Shown here in pieces: positions 9,244 to 18,832 of a stretch of DNA of 45,056 nucleotides; within the stretch, counting starts at the first letter, position 1, and each line of letters opens with the position of its first letter. The stretch spans positions 1-45,056 of the forward strand of contig JAQYQB010000022.1 in NCBI GenBank assembly GCA_028726465.1. The letters are read 5' to 3'. Both the position numbers and the translations under genes were made by a program. The notes below the pieces were generated by a model. It saw nothing but the letters and a program-made list of their open reading frames with translations. It did not search any database and had not been told where the DNA came from. The DNA is from Mycobacteriaceae bacterium (GTDB taxonomy: Bacteria > Actinomycetota > Actinomycetes > Mycobacteriales > Mycobacteriaceae).

Positions 9244-10185
9244 GTGTTTCGTGTTAAAGCTATCCCCGCTGTCCTAGTTACCTCCCTGCTGCTGGCCGGC
9301 TGCAATTACCAAGCCCCCGGCCCGGCTGTGGAGCAGCCCGTGGGCATGGCTGTCGATGCCCCACGGGTCACCGTCGAATCCACCGGCCAGGGCGACAAGC
9401 AGCTGCTGACCTTCGCCGATATCGACTCCGAGCAGGAGCTCAACCTGGATATCACGGAAGGCTTCCAGCAGGACGTGCTGCAGGCCGATGCCGCGGCCGA
9501 CTTCCGCGCCGAGGACATCGACACCGCCACCACGCACCTGCCGCTGACCGGCTCCGTGGAGGAGGCCTCCGAGGCCACCGAGGGCCAGGCGCCGGCTACC
9601 CGCAACGCTTTCTTCACCGTGGGCGAGCCCGGCTTCGACGGCGACGCCGACATCTCCTCGGCCGAGGGGTTCCAGTTTGGCTGGCGGGCCGAGGACAACG
9701 GCCAGATGACCTCGCTGCGCCTGGCCGCCCCGCAGGAATCCACGGATAACGCGCGGGCGATTACGGAGCAGGCCATCACCAAGCTGACGGCCCTGCCCGT
9801 GGTGTTCCCGGACGAGGAGATCGGCCCCGGCGCGACCTGGACCGTGGAATCGCGCGTTCCGGGCGAGGCCGTCTTGCTGCAGGAGACGACCTTCACGCTG
9901 GAATCGCTGGCGGATGGCCGCGCGGAGCTGGGCGTGGAGATCCACCAGCGCCCGTCGCTGGGCGCGCTGTCGCTGGAGGGCCAGGCGGAGGGCACCGACC
10001 TGGAGGGGCAGGAGCTGAAGGTGCTGGACTCGAGCACCAACAGCGAGGGCTCGCTGACCGTGGACCTGGGCAAGCCCCTGCCGGTTGCCGGCAACGTCAG
10101 CATGCACACCAAGATCACCTACGGCACGCCGGAATCCGACGTGCGCGTCATCCAGACCTCGGCTACCGCGCTGGACTTTTCCTAA
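9244..10185 (+). CDS. Putative lipoprotein, function unknown
   Basis: An exported protein of about 313 aa with a signal peptide ending in a lipobox (LLLAGC, cysteine about 15 residues into the protein), so probably a membrane-anchored lipoprotein. The mature part is acidic and beta-rich in appearance, with no motif I can name; it faintly recalls actinobacterial DUF6263-like proteins. I chose GTG at 9244 because TAATTT lies 7 nt upstream, the leaderless spacing seen at several genes here. A TTG at 9235 (316 aa) is the alternative. It is divergent from lspA, and a hairpin follows the stop. Confidence 0.75.
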   Translation: MFRVKAIPAVLVTSLLLAGCNYQAPGPAVEQPVGMAVDAPRVTVESTGQGDKQLLTFADIDSEQELNLDITEGFQQDVLQADAAADFRAEDIDTATTHLPLTGSVEEASEATEGQAPATRNAFFTVGEPGFDGDADISSAEGFQFGWRAEDNGQMTSLRLAAPQESTDNARAITEQAITKLTALPVVFPDEEIGPGATWTVESRVPGEAVLLQETTFTLESLADGRAELGVEIHQRPSLGALSLEGQAEGTDLEGQELKVLDSSTNSEGSLTVDLGKPLPVAGNVSMHTKITYGTPESDVRVIQTSATALDFS

Positions 10186-10208
10186 AACGCCCTGCCCGCA
10201 GGCAGCGA

Positions 10209-10241
10209 AAGACCCTCCCGGCCGCTATGGCGGGGGGTCTT
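10209..10241. terminator. Bidirectional terminator-like hairpin
   Basis: AAGACCC and GGGTCTT form the outer stem, with further G/C pairing inside. It lies between two convergent genes and could end transcription from both. No long T run follows on either strand. Confidence 0.6.
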
Positions 10242-10272
10242 CGGCTGCGTCGTTGCGCGGTAGCGGGCGGGC

Positions 10273-10854
10273 TTACTGCTCGCTGACTGCGCCGTCGTTG
10301 TTTTCGACGGTGCCGTCGGTGCACATGGCCGGAACCTGCTCCGGGGCGACGGTGTTGGTGATCAGGGTGCAGGCCCAGGACTGGGACAGCTTCCACTTGC
10401 CGTCTTCGTAGACGAACTCGACGTTGTCAGCAGTCTGGCCGGGCTCTTCCGGAACGCTGAAGTTCACGGTGGCCAGCACGGACTGCGGGGCGTAGCCCGG
10501 CAGGACCGGGTCGACGACCTCGAAGGTGGCGCCGGTTTCCGCCTTGGAGGCGGCCATGGTCTCGAAGAGCTCGGGGGCGGTCTCGCCGCCCTGGACGGTG
10601 GCGACCTTATCCTCCTCGGAGGCGGCCGGATCCGTGGCGGTGGCCAACACGGCGTTCAGGTCCGCGGCGGTCGGCTGCTCCGGGGTCGCGCTGTCCCCGC
10701 CCTCGGACCCCTCAGTGGATTCCGCCTGGGTGGTCGCGGCGGAGTCGGGGGCGTTGTTCTCTTCCTCGTCGGAAGAGCAGGCGGCCAGCGCCAGCCCGGC
10801 GGCCGTGGCGAGTGCCGCGGCGGAAATCCGACGACCAAGTTGAGCGTTAATCAC
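10273..10854 (-). CDS. MTB12-like secreted lipoprotein
   Basis: A 193-aa protein with a lipoprotein signal peptide (ALAACSS), an Asp/Glu/Thr-rich linker (about 30-70) and a C-terminal domain resembling the low-molecular-weight antigen MTB12 (CFP2) family of mycobacteria. The pattern LNAVLATATDP...DKVATVQGG...WKLSQSWAC is the family's. These are small exported cone-shaped-fold proteins of unknown biochemical role. The GTG at 10854 was chosen because AAGGAG precedes it by 8 nt and the signal peptide starts there; the open frame further upstream (to 10911) lacks support. It converges on the lipoprotein gene ending at 10185. Confidence 0.82.
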   Translation of the reverse strand: MINAQLGRRISAAALATAAGLALAACSSDEEENNAPDSAATTQAESTEGSEGGDSATPEQPTAADLNAVLATATDPAASEEDKVATVQGGETAPELFETMAASKAETGATFEVVDPVLPGYAPQSVLATVNFSVPEEPGQTADNVEFVYEDGKWKLSQSWACTLITNTVAPEQVPAMCTDGTVENNDGAVSEQ

Positions 10855-11025
10855 GAAATAGATCTCCTTGCATAGGGTCCAGCGCGCGGTCATCTCGAGC
10901 GCGCCTGTCAACTTTATTTATGCTACCGGCTATCTCGCCACCGGCGAAACACGCGCGCCGGAGCTATCAGCCAATTCACAAACTCCGCCCGCTCGCAGCG
11001 GCCGCTCAAGGTTATGCTGGAGCGC

Positions 11026-11964
11026 ATGAATTCCACTTCCGCGTCCCCTTCCATCGTCGTCCTGGCCACCGGCGGGACCATCGCGTGTACGCAGGATGAT
11101 TCCGGCGCGCTGGTGCCCACCCGCCAAGCCGCCGACCTGGTGCGGGGCCTGGACAGCCCGCACCCGGTCCGAGCCGTGGACTACCTGCAGCTGGATTCCT
11201 CGGCCATCACCCCGGCCGACCTGGACGGGCTGCTGGACGAGGTCCGCGGACTGCTGGCCGATCCCGCCACCGCCGGCGTGGTGGTAACCCACGGCACCGA
11301 TTCGCTGGAAGAAACGGCCATGGCCCTGGCCTGCCAGCTCTCCCCCGCCCGGCCCGTGGTGCTCACCGGCGCCCAGCGCGCCGCCGACCACCCGGATCCC
11401 GACGGGCCGGGCAACCTGCAGCTGGCCCTGGACACCGTAGACCGCCACGCCGCCGAGGGCACGGGCGGGGCGTGGGTGTGCTTCGGCGGGAAGGTCCTGC
11501 CGGCGGCAGGCGTGCGCAAGCGGCATACCAGCGAGCTGGAGGCCTTTGAGTCGCTGGCGGTCCCGGACGCGCTCCCGGCGCGCTTCCCCTTGCCGGCCGG
11601 CGCCCTGGCCGACGCCCCGGTGACCACCCTCGCGGCGTACCCGGGCGCCGGGCGCGAGCTGGTCGATGCCGCCTGTGCCGCCGGCGCCCGCGGCATCGTC
11701 GTCGCGGCCATGGGCTCGGGCAACATGTCCCCGGTGATAGGCCAGGCCTTGAGCGAGGCGGCGCGCGGCGGGGTCAGCGTGGTCATTTCGACGCGCTCGC
11801 CCTACGGCGCGGTGCGCCTGGCCTACGGCGGCGACGGCGGGGGCGCATCGTTAGGCGCGGCCGGCGCCTTGGGCGCGGGGCCGCTGCGCCCGGGGCAGGC
11901 GCGCATCCTGTTGGCGGCCTGCTTGGCCGGGGGCGTGGACCCGGCGGAGGTCTTTAACTTCTAG
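11026..11964 (+). CDS. L-asparaginase family protein
   Basis: A 312-aa amidohydrolase of the bacterial L-asparaginase family, converting asparagine to aspartate and ammonia. The two signature motifs are ATGGTIA (nucleophile Thr15) and THGTDS (Thr91, Asp92). By eye, the Lys of the usual Thr-Asp-Lys triad aligns with Arg (TVDRHA), which could alter activity. There is no signal peptide, so it is probably cytoplasmic. The ATG at 11026 is favoured: TATGCT, ending 7 nt before it, makes a leaderless promoter, and the alternative ATG at 11014 lies inside that -10. The stop codon shares CTAG with the convergent dinB stop. Confidence 0.88.
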   Translation: MNSTSASPSIVVLATGGTIACTQDDSGALVPTRQAADLVRGLDSPHPVRAVDYLQLDSSAITPADLDGLLDEVRGLLADPATAGVVVTHGTDSLEETAMALACQLSPARPVVLTGAQRAADHPDPDGPGNLQLALDTVDRHAAEGTGGAWVCFGGKVLPAAGVRKRHTSELEAFESLAVPDALPARFPLPAGALADAPVTTLAAYPGAGRELVDAACAAGARGIVVAAMGSGNMSPVIGQALSEAARGGVSVVISTRSPYGAVRLAYGGDGGGASLGAAGALGAGPLRPGQARILLAACLAGGVDPAEVFNF

Positions 11965-13373
11965 TCCTCGCCTAGCCCGCCGAGGCCGTCCTCGCGGGAG
12001 GCGAACCACTCGTCCCAGGCCAGCGAGTCCAGCGGGTCGGCCGGTACCAGGTCCGGGTCGTCGGCGGCCAGCGACTTGGTGCGCCCGGGCCCGGTCGCGC
12101 GCGTTTCGAAGCGTACGCTGACCACCCCGTGGCCGGCGCCCTGGATCCAGCCGTGCCCGTACTCGGGGTGGTAGACGTCCTGGGTGGCCACCCACTGGCT
12201 GTCGGGGGTATCGGCGACATCGACGGCCACGGGGCCGGTGTCGACCGTGTGGTCGGCCACGCCGGTCTCGAAGTCGCTATCCGGCGGGACGGGCCGCACG
12301 ATCTCGCGGTCCAGCTCCGGAAAGAGCACGTCCTGGCGGGCGGTCTCCAGCCCGGAATACCCCACGCCGACCAGGCGGATGGGGCCGAGCTCCGCAGGGT
12401 AGCGCGCCAGCTTGAACGCCGCGGCGCGCAGGGTCTCGAAGTCGTCGGTGGCGTACGGCAAGGTCGCCGAGCGCGACTCGATGTGGAAGTCCGCCATCCG
12501 CAGCTTGACCGTCACCGTGCGCGCTCCCCGCCCGTCCTTGAGCAGGCGGACATGCGCGCCCTCGGCGGCGCGGTCGATGGCCGCGTCCACCTCCGCCTCC
12601 GTGACCAGATCCTTCGGGTAGGTGTGCTCGGCGGAAATCGACTTGGAAATGGCGCGCGGGGCGACCTCGCGCGGGTCGATGCCGCGGGCCATCTCCCACA
12701 GCTGGCCGCCGACAATGGAGCCGACCGAGATTTCCACCTCGCGCTTGCTCAGCCCCGCCAAGTCGCCGATGGTCTTAATCCCAATCGAGTGCAGCTTCTG
12801 CGCGGTTACGGGCCCCACTCCCCAGAGCTTGGCCACGTCCAGCGGGTGCAGGAAGTCCAGCTGCTTGTCCGCGGGGATGACGAAGGTGCCGTCCGGCTTG
12901 GCCTCGCCCGAGCCGATCTTGGCGAACTGCTTGCCCGTGCCCGCCCCGATGGAGCACGGCAGGCCGGTCTCCTCGCGGATGGCCGCGCGCAGTTCCTCGG
13001 ACCAGTCGAAGACGGTCTCGGCGCTCGCGCCCTGCAGCTGGGCCGGTTCCATGAAGCCCTCGTCGATGGACAGCTGCTCGATGAGCCCGACGCGGGAGGA
13101 AATCAGTTCGAAGACGCGCCGGGAGGCGGCCTGATAGACCACGCGCCGGGGGCGGACCACGACGGCGCGGGCGCTGACCAGTTGCTGGGCCCGGTACATG
13201 GGCATCGCCGAGTGGGCCCCGAAGGCGCGGGCCTCGTAGCTGGCCCCGGCGACCACGCCGCGGCCTCCCAGGCCGCCGACGAGGACGGGGCGGCCGCGCA
13301 GGGTGGGCCGGGTCAGCTGCTCGACGGAGGCGAAAAACGCGTCCATGTCGATGTGGAGAACCCAGCGCTGCAT
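11961..13373 (-). CDS. dinB: DNA polymerase IV (Y-family)
   Basis: A 470-aa translesion polymerase. The N-terminus HIDMDAFFASVEQ holds catalytic D9 and the steric-gate region. The second acidic motif is SIDEGF (D104, E105), with Gly where most relatives have Ala. QDVLFPEL near the end of the little-finger domain is a good beta-clamp binding motif. A further acidic C-terminal extension of about 100 aa follows, as in the longer actinobacterial DinB/DinX forms. The start at 13373 was chosen because the catalytic motif must sit within the first ten residues. The frame open to 13433 is not supported. It is divergent from the GntR regulator with 58 bp between starts. Confidence 0.92.
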   Translation of the reverse strand: MQRWVLHIDMDAFFASVEQLTRPTLRGRPVLVGGLGGRGVVAGASYEARAFGAHSAMPMYRAQQLVSARAVVVRPRRVVYQAASRRVFELISSRVGLIEQLSIDEGFMEPAQLQGASAETVFDWSEELRAAIREETGLPCSIGAGTGKQFAKIGSGEAKPDGTFVIPADKQLDFLHPLDVAKLWGVGPVTAQKLHSIGIKTIGDLAGLSKREVEISVGSIVGGQLWEMARGIDPREVAPRAISKSISAEHTYPKDLVTEAEVDAAIDRAAEGAHVRLLKDGRGARTVTVKLRMADFHIESRSATLPYATDDFETLRAAAFKLARYPAELGPIRLVGVGYSGLETARQDVLFPELDREIVRPVPPDSDFETGVADHTVDTGPVAVDVADTPDSQWVATQDVYHPEYGHGWIQGAGHGVVSVRFETRATGPGRTKSLAADDPDLVPADPLDSLAWDEWFASREDGLGGLGED

Positions 13374-13424
13374 ACCCCCGATCTTAACCGAGCACTTGCC
13401 CCGCACCCCAACTTGGATCCATGA

Positions 13425-13443
13425 TGTATCCATGTTGCATACA
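13425..13443 (+). promoter_or_regulatory. Candidate autoregulatory operator of the FCD regulator
   Basis: TGTATCC, five bases, GCATACA is an inverted repeat with one mismatch that overlaps the start codon of the GntR/FCD gene. FCD regulators often bind short palindromes of this kind in their own control region. The assignment is by position and symmetry only. Confidence 0.4.
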
Positions 13444-14088
13444 AAGACCGAGCACCCCTCCCCGCCCGCGGCGGAACGCGCCTACGCCTACCTCAAGGAA
13501 CGAATTATCGACGGCACCGTGCCCGGGTCAACCATGCTGAGCGAGGGCGAAGTTGCCCAGGAGCTCGGCTGCAGCCGGACCCCCGTCCGCGAGGCCTTTC
13601 TTCGCCTCGAAGTCGAGGGCTTCTTGCAGCTCTACCCCAAGCGCGGCGCCCTAGTGGAGCCGCTGACCGCCCGGGATATCCGCGAGGTCTACGAGGCCCG
13701 CGAGCTGATCGATCGCTTCTCCGCCGAGCACATCTGCGGCCTGTCGGACAGCGAGCGACACGTTATCGGCGGCGTGCTAGAGGCCATCATCGCCGAGCAG
13801 GACGAGGCCCTAGCGGCTGAGGATCTGGCCGAATACACCCGCCTGGACGCCAAGTTCCACCAGACCATCATGGACAACGGCGGCAACCGCTTCCTCTCCC
13901 AGCTCGGCCACAGCCTGCGCGAGCAGCAGCAGCGCTTCACCGCCACCGCGGTGGGGCGCAGCCCGGCGCGCGCCCGCCGCTTCGTCGACGGCCACCGCCA
14001 GCTGACCCGCGCCCTCATCGCGGGCGACTTCGACGCCTACCGCCACGCCTTATCCGAACACCTCACGAATTCCCGAAATCAGTTATGA
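13432..14088 (+). CDS. GntR-family regulator, FCD subfamily
   Basis: A 218-aa transcription factor with an N-terminal winged helix-turn-helix (about 10-75; ELGCSRTPVREAF is the recognition region) and a C-terminal all-helical FCD ligand domain. The probable metal ligands are the Asp/His of DAKFHQ and the His of GHRQL and SEHLTN. FCD regulators respond to small carboxylates or sugar acids. The gene overlaps the MFS transporter by 4 bp (ATGA), so it very likely controls that transporter and shares its substrate as ligand. The start is ATG 13432, with TTG 13435 possible. Confidence 0.9.
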   Translation: MLHTKTEHPSPPAAERAYAYLKERIIDGTVPGSTMLSEGEVAQELGCSRTPVREAFLRLEVEGFLQLYPKRGALVEPLTARDIREVYEARELIDRFSAEHICGLSDSERHVIGGVLEAIIAEQDEALAAEDLAEYTRLDAKFHQTIMDNGGNRFLSQLGHSLREQQQRFTATAVGRSPARARRFVDGHRQLTRALIAGDFDAYRHALSEHLTNSRNQL

Positions 14089-15326
14089 CCACTACCGTTA
14101 CCGAACGCATCCCCTTTGTTAAGTCCTATCCCGCCCACGCCTGGTGGCCGGTGGCCGGCACCATGGTCGCCGTCGCCTGGGGCGGCAACGAATTCACCCC
14201 GCTGCTGGTGATGTACCGCGAGGTCTCCAGCTTCAGCCAGGTCACCGTCAACGGCCTGCTCGCCGCCTACGTGGTGGGCATCATCCCCGCCCTGCTCATC
14301 GGCGGTCCGCTGTCCGATCTCATCGGCCGCAAGCCCACGCTGCTGCCGGCCGCCCCCTTGTCCCTGTTCGGTTCCTTCCTGCTGTCGGTGGCCCCGAACG
14401 AGCCGCTGACTATCGCCGGCGGCCGCGTGCTCTGCGGCATGGCGCTGGGCCTAGTCATGGCGGTCGGTTCTACCTGGATCACCGAGCTCGAGCCCCGCGG
14501 CGGCGCCCGCAAGGCCTCGCTGTGCCTGACCGTCGGATTCCTCGTCGGCGCCGGGCTCGCCTCGGTGCTCGCGCAGTGGGGACCGTGGCCCACCCACCTG
14601 GCCTATGTCATCCACATCGTGCTCACCCTGGCCACCGGCTGGTGGCTGGGCCACGCCCCGGAGACCCGCCAGCCCATGCGCGGGTCGATTAAGCGCACGG
14701 TGCTGGAGCTGACCATCGGCGACATGCTGGCCATGCTGCGCATCCCGGCCGCCGCCCACCGCCGCTTTTTGCGCGTGGTGGTTCCGGTCGCCCCGTGGGT
14801 CTTCGGCTGCGCGGGCGCGGCCTACGCCCTCCTGCCCCAGCTGCTGTCCCGTTCGGCTGGCGACGTCCCCATCGCCTTCTCCGGTCTGATGACGGTCATC
14901 ACCCTGGGCTGCGGCGTGGGCGTGCAGATGCTCGGCCAGGTCATTGACACCAACCGCTCGGCGCGCGCCTCGGCGATTGCCATGGCGGTCATCACCTGCG
15001 GCACGCTGCTGGGCGCGGCCGCCGCGCACACCCTGTCACTGCCGCTGGGCATCCTCGCCGCGGCCACGATGGGCGCCGGCTACGGCCTGGCCCTGGTGGC
15101 CGGCCTGTCCGAGGTGCAGCGGATCGCCGGCGAGCGGGAGCTGGCCGGCCTGACCGCCGTCTACTACTGCATCGCCTACCTCGGGTTCTTTATCCCGATG
15201 GCGTTCTCGGCGCTAGCGCCGTATATCGGCTTTACTAGCCTGTTTTCCGTCGGCGCGGTGCTTGCGCTGTTCTGCCTGGGCAACGTGTCCCTGGCCTGGC
15301 GCAAGCACCTGCCGGGCGCGAATTAA
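14085..15326 (+). CDS. MFS transporter
   Basis: A 413-aa major facilitator protein with about twelve membrane helices. The loop 2-3 signature is [14 protein letters not shown], matching the family motif A pattern. The substrate is unknown. Translational coupling with the upstream FCD regulator (4-bp overlap) suggests a small organic acid or related metabolite, which is inference. The end overlaps the convergent ileS by 4 bp, both genes using TTAA for their stop codons. Confidence 0.87.
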   Translation: MTTTVTERIPFVKSYPAHAWWPVAGTMVAVAWGGNEFTPLLVMYREVSSFSQVTVNGLLAAYVVGIIPALLIGGPLSDLIGRKPTLLPAAPLSLFGSFLLSVAPNEPLTIAGGRVLCGMALGLVMAVGSTWITELEPRGGARKASLCLTVGFLVGAGLASVLAQWGPWPTHLAYVIHIVLTLATGWWLGHAPETRQPMRGSIKRTVLELTIGDMLAMLRIPAAAHRRFLRVVVPVAPWVFGCAGAAYALLPQLLSRSAGDVPIAFSGLMTVITLGCGVGVQMLGQVIDTNRSARASAIAMAVITCGTLLGAAAAHTLSLPLGILAAATMGAGYGLALVAGLSEVQRIAGERELAGLTAVYYCIAYLGFFIPMAFSALAPYIGFTSLFSVGAVLALFCLGNVSLAWRKHLPGAN

Positions 15327-18300
15327 TTCTTCGCGACGGTGGCGGTAACTCCCGCCACCACTTGGTGCACGCCCTCGCTATCGGCGGGGGCGTTTGTGCT
15401 GACCGCAAAGTCCGTGGCCAGCACCTCGGCCGCGATGTGCTCGGCGTGGCGCCGGGCCCATTCTTCCTTCTCCGCCGGCACGTAGAGCACCGCGGAGATG
15501 CGGTCGCTGACCTCGAACCCGGAGGCCTTGCGGGCGTCCTGCAGGCCGCGGATAACATCCGCGGCCCAGCCCTCGGCCTCCAGCTCCTCGGTGACGTTGG
15601 TGTCCAGCACCACCAGGCCGTCGACGCCGTCGATGCGGGCCGTCGAGTCCGGATCCGCCGCCTGCAGGCGCTCGGTGTACTCGTCGGCGTGCAGGGTGAT
15701 GTCGCCGTCGACGACGACTTCCTCGCCCTGACGCTCGTAGTTACCCGCCTTCAGGTTCTTGATCGCGCGCTGGACGTCCTTGCCTAGGCGCGGGCCGGCG
15801 ACCTTCGCGTTGCAGACCACCTCGAAGCGGCCGGCGGAGTCCACGTCCTCGGTCAGCTCGACCTCCTTGACGTTGACCTCGTCGCGGATGATGTCCGCGA
15901 AGTCAGCCAGCTTGTCCGCGCCCGCCATGGCCACGGTCAGCTTCGGCAGCGGCAGGCGGTTGCGCAGCTTGTTGGACTTGCGCACCGAGGACGCCGCCGA
16001 GGCCACCGCGCGGGTGGCGTCCATGGCGGCGACCAGGGCATCGTCAGCCGGGTAGTCCGCCGGATCCGGGAAGCTGGTCAGGTGGACGGAGCGCTCGCCG
16101 GTCAGGCCGCGGTAGATGACCTCGCTGATGTGCGGCAGCAGCGGGGCGAAGACGCGGGCCACGGTCTCCAGCACCGTGTAGAGGGTGTTGAAGGCCTCCG
16201 GGTGCTCCGCGTCGCCGGACCAGAAACGGTCGCGGGAACGGCGCACGTACCAGTTGGTCAGCACGTCCGCGAACAGGCGTGCCTCCTCGGTGGCGGTGGC
16301 GATATCGGTATTCGCCAGGGCGGAGTCGACGTTCTTGACTAGGTCGTGGGTCTTGGCCAGGATGTAGCGGTCCAACACGTTGGTCGAGGAGGTGTCGAAA
16401 TGCGCCTCCTGGCCCGCGTAGAGCTGCAGGAAGGAGTAGGCGTTCCAGATGGGCAGCAACGCCTGGCGCACGCCGTCGCGGATGCCCTGCTCGGTCACGA
16501 TGAGGTTACCGCCGCGCAGGATGGGGCTGGACATGAGGAACCAGCGCATGGCATCCGAGCCATCGCGGTCGAAGACCTCGTTAACGTCCGGGTAGTTGCC
16601 CTTGGACTTGGACATCTTCAGCCCGTCGTTGCCCAGGACGATGCCGTGGGCGACGACCTTCTTGTACGCCGGGCGGTCGAACAGCGCGGTGGACAGCACG
16701 TGCATGACGTAGAACCAGCCGCGGGTCTGGCCAGAGTACTCGACGATGAAGTCCGACGGCGAGTGGGTCTCGAACCACTCCTTGTTCTCGAACGGGTAGT
16801 GCTTCTGCGCGAAGGGCATGGAGCCGGACTCGAACCAGCAGTCCAGCACGTCCGGCACGCGGCGCATGGTGGACTTGCCCGTCGGGTCGTCCGGGTTCGG
16901 GCGGGTCAGCTCATCGATGTACGGGCGGTGCAGCGAGGTCGGGCGCACGCCGAAGTCGCGCTCCAGCTCGTCCAGCGAGCCGTAGACGTCCATGCGCGGG
17001 TATTCCTCGGAGTCGGAGACCCACACCGGGATCGGCGCACCCCAGTAGCGCGAGCGGGAGATGTTCCAGTCGCGGGCGCCTTCCAGCCACTTGCCGAACT
17101 GGCCGTCGCGGATGTGGCCCGGCATCCACTCGATCTCGTTGTGGTTGAGCTCGACCATGCGATCGCGGAACTCGGTGACCTTGACGAACCAGGACGGCAT
17201 CGCCTTGTAGATGAGCGGCTCGCCGGAACGCCAGGAGTGCGGGTAGGAGTGCTCGATGGTCTGGTGGCGCACCACCCGGCCGGCGGCCTTCAGGTCGCGG
17301 ATGATTTCCTTGTTCGCGTCGAAGACCAGCTGGCCCTCGTAGTCCGGCGCCTGGGAGGTGAACTTGCCGTCGTCGTCGACCGGGATGACCAGCTCGATGT
17401 CGTGGGCGGCACAGGTGTTCATATCGTCCTCACCGAAGGCCGGGGCCTGGTGGACAACGCCGGTGCCGTCCTCGGTGGTCACGTAGTCGGCGGACAGCAC
17501 CTGGAAGCCGTTGCGCATATCGGCAAAGTAGTCGAAGATCGGCTGGTAGTTGAAGCCGGTCAGCTCAGCGCCGGTAAAGGTCTTGACGACCTCGGCGTCC
17601 TCGCCCAGCTCCTTGGCATACGCCGCGCGCAGCCCGTCGGCGAGCACGAACAGCCGGCCGGCAAATTCGCCTTCGCCGCCGACGCGCACCAGGGCATAAG
17701 TGACCTCGGGGTGCACGGCCAGGGCCGAGTTCGACGGCAGGGTCCACGGGGTGGTGGTCCAGGCCAGGAAGGAGGCATCGGCCAGCTCCGGGTTGGCCTG
17801 CAGCGTCTCCTCCGCGGCCGAGCCGGCCAGCGCACCGGTGACCGGGAAGGTCACGGTCAGCGTCGGGTCCTGGCGCATCTTGTAAGAGTCGTCCAGGCGG
17901 GTCTCCTGGTTCGACAGCGGGGTGTGCTCGGCCCAGGAGTACGGCAGCACGCGGAAGCCCTGGTAGATAAGGCCCTTGTCGTAGAGTTCCTTGAACGCCC
18001 ACATGACCGATTCCATGAAGTCCAAGTCCATGGTCTTGTAGCCGTGGTCGAAATCCACCCAGCGGGCCTGGCGGGTGACGTAGTCCTTCCACTCCCCTGC
18101 GTAGCGCAGCACGGAGGACGCGCAGTACTCGTTGAAGCGCTCGAGGCCCATTTCCTCGATCTGGCCCTTGTCGGTGATGCCCAGCTGCTTTTCGGCTTCC
18201 AGCTCCGCCGGCAGGCCGTGGCAGTCCCAGCCGAACACGCGCGGGACGTAGTTACCCGCCATGGTCCGGTAGCGCGGGACGATGTCCTTGACGTAGCCGG

Positions 18301-18520
18301 TCAGCAGGTGGCCATAGTGCGGCAGGCCGTTAGCAAAAGGCGGGCCGTCGTAGAAGATGTACTCCGGCTTATCCTCAGTCTGCTCCAACGAGGCCTTAAA
18401 GGTCTCGTCCTTCTTCCAGTAGTCCTGGACGACCTCTTCCATGTCCGGGAAGCGGCTGGAACCGCCGGTCATATCGACCTTGGGGTACACGCCGCCAACA
18501 TTGGGGCTGTGGTGGTTCAC
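15323..18520 (-). CDS. ileS: Isoleucyl-tRNA synthetase
   Basis: A class I aminoacyl-tRNA synthetase of 1065 aa that charges tRNA-Ile and edits valine. The HIGH motif is HYGH (68-71) in the context [11 protein letters not shown], and KMSKS appears in [13 protein letters not shown]. The editing domain (CP1) and the anticodon-binding domain are present. The HYGH context and long length resemble the eukaryote-like (IleS2) type rather than the E. coli type, and no C-terminal Cys zinc finger is seen. The GTG start at 18520 has GGATGGAG upstream. Expression is very probably governed by the T-box leader directly upstream. The 3' end overlaps the MFS gene by 4 bp. Confidence 0.97.
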   Translation of the reverse strand: MNHHSPNVGGVYPKVDMTGGSSRFPDMEEVVQDYWKKDETFKASLEQTEDKPEYIFYDGPPFANGLPHYGHLLTGYVKDIVPRYRTMAGNYVPRVFGWDCHGLPAELEAEKQLGITDKGQIEEMGLERFNEYCASSVLRYAGEWKDYVTRQARWVDFDHGYKTMDLDFMESVMWAFKELYDKGLIYQGFRVLPYSWAEHTPLSNQETRLDDSYKMRQDPTLTVTFPVTGALAGSAAEETLQANPELADASFLAWTTTPWTLPSNSALAVHPEVTYALVRVGGEGEFAGRLFVLADGLRAAYAKELGEDAEVVKTFTGAELTGFNYQPIFDYFADMRNGFQVLSADYVTTEDGTGVVHQAPAFGEDDMNTCAAHDIELVIPVDDDGKFTSQAPDYEGQLVFDANKEIIRDLKAAGRVVRHQTIEHSYPHSWRSGEPLIYKAMPSWFVKVTEFRDRMVELNHNEIEWMPGHIRDGQFGKWLEGARDWNISRSRYWGAPIPVWVSDSEEYPRMDVYGSLDELERDFGVRPTSLHRPYIDELTRPNPDDPTGKSTMRRVPDVLDCWFESGSMPFAQKHYPFENKEWFETHSPSDFIVEYSGQTRGWFYVMHVLSTALFDRPAYKKVVAHGIVLGNDGLKMSKSKGNYPDVNEVFDRDGSDAMRWFLMSSPILRGGNLIVTEQGIRDGVRQALLPIWNAYSFLQLYAGQEAHFDTSSTNVLDRYILAKTHDLVKNVDSALANTDIATATEEARLFADVLTNWYVRRSRDRFWSGDAEHPEAFNTLYTVLETVARVFAPLLPHISEVIYRGLTGERSVHLTSFPDPADYPADDALVAAMDATRAVASAASSVRKSNKLRNRLPLPKLTVAMAGADKLADFADIIRDEVNVKEVELTEDVDSAGRFEVVCNAKVAGPRLGKDVQRAIKNLKAGNYERQGEEVVVDGDITLHADEYTERLQAADPDSTARIDGVDGLVVLDTNVTEELEAEGWAADVIRGLQDARKASGFEVSDRISAVLYVPAEKEEWARRHAEHIAAEVLATDFAVSTNAPADSEGVHQVVAGVTATVAKN

Positions 18521-18750
18521 GGTTTACTCCATCCTTCACGCGCGGTAATTCAATCAAACCGCGGGGACGCCTGTAATAGACGCGGTACCACCCCGCTTGG
18601 AGCCCTAAAATTAGCGCTCCCGCTTCGTTGGTCGTGAAGGAGTTGACGGTCCCACCCGCCCGGTTCTAATAAGCGCTGCTCAGATAACGCAAAAGCAGCG
18701 CCGTTCTTCCGGAATACTCCCCGGTGATGGCCGGATCATCGTATATAAGC
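18521..18750 (-). promoter_or_regulatory. ileS T-box riboswitch leader
   Basis: The minus strand carries the conserved T-box core GGTGGTACCGCG at 18592-18581. It is preceded by a GGAGC/GCTCC hairpin (about 18600-18622) and an upstream structured region that contains ATC triplets suitable as an isoleucine specifier (about 18728-18741). After the core comes a hairpin, ACCGCG with CGCGGT (18563-18541), next to the ribosome site. No T run follows it, so control is probably at translation initiation, as known for actinobacterial ileS T-boxes. Uncharged tRNA-Ile would free the start site. The specifier was not modelled. This explains the gap between ileS and the next gene. Confidence 0.88.
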
Positions 18751-18754
18751 CCTT

Positions 18755-18760
18755 AGTATA
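18755..18760 (-). promoter_or_regulatory. ileS promoter -10 (TATACT)
   Basis: TATACT on minus just before the T-box leader is a good -10 hexamer. The -35 at the normal spacing (about 18778-18783) is weak. RNA would begin near 18748. Confidence 0.55.
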
Positions 18761-18832
18761 GCCGCCCGAGCGCCGGCTGAGCCAGTCCCCGCGGGTTTCC
18801 TTTCGACTCGCCCGGCGGAAACGGGAAAACAG

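Noticed and set aside
13303-13431. N-terminal extension of the GntR regulator
   Set aside because: It overlaps the dinB 5' end and has no domain content; the winged-helix domain begins right after 13432.
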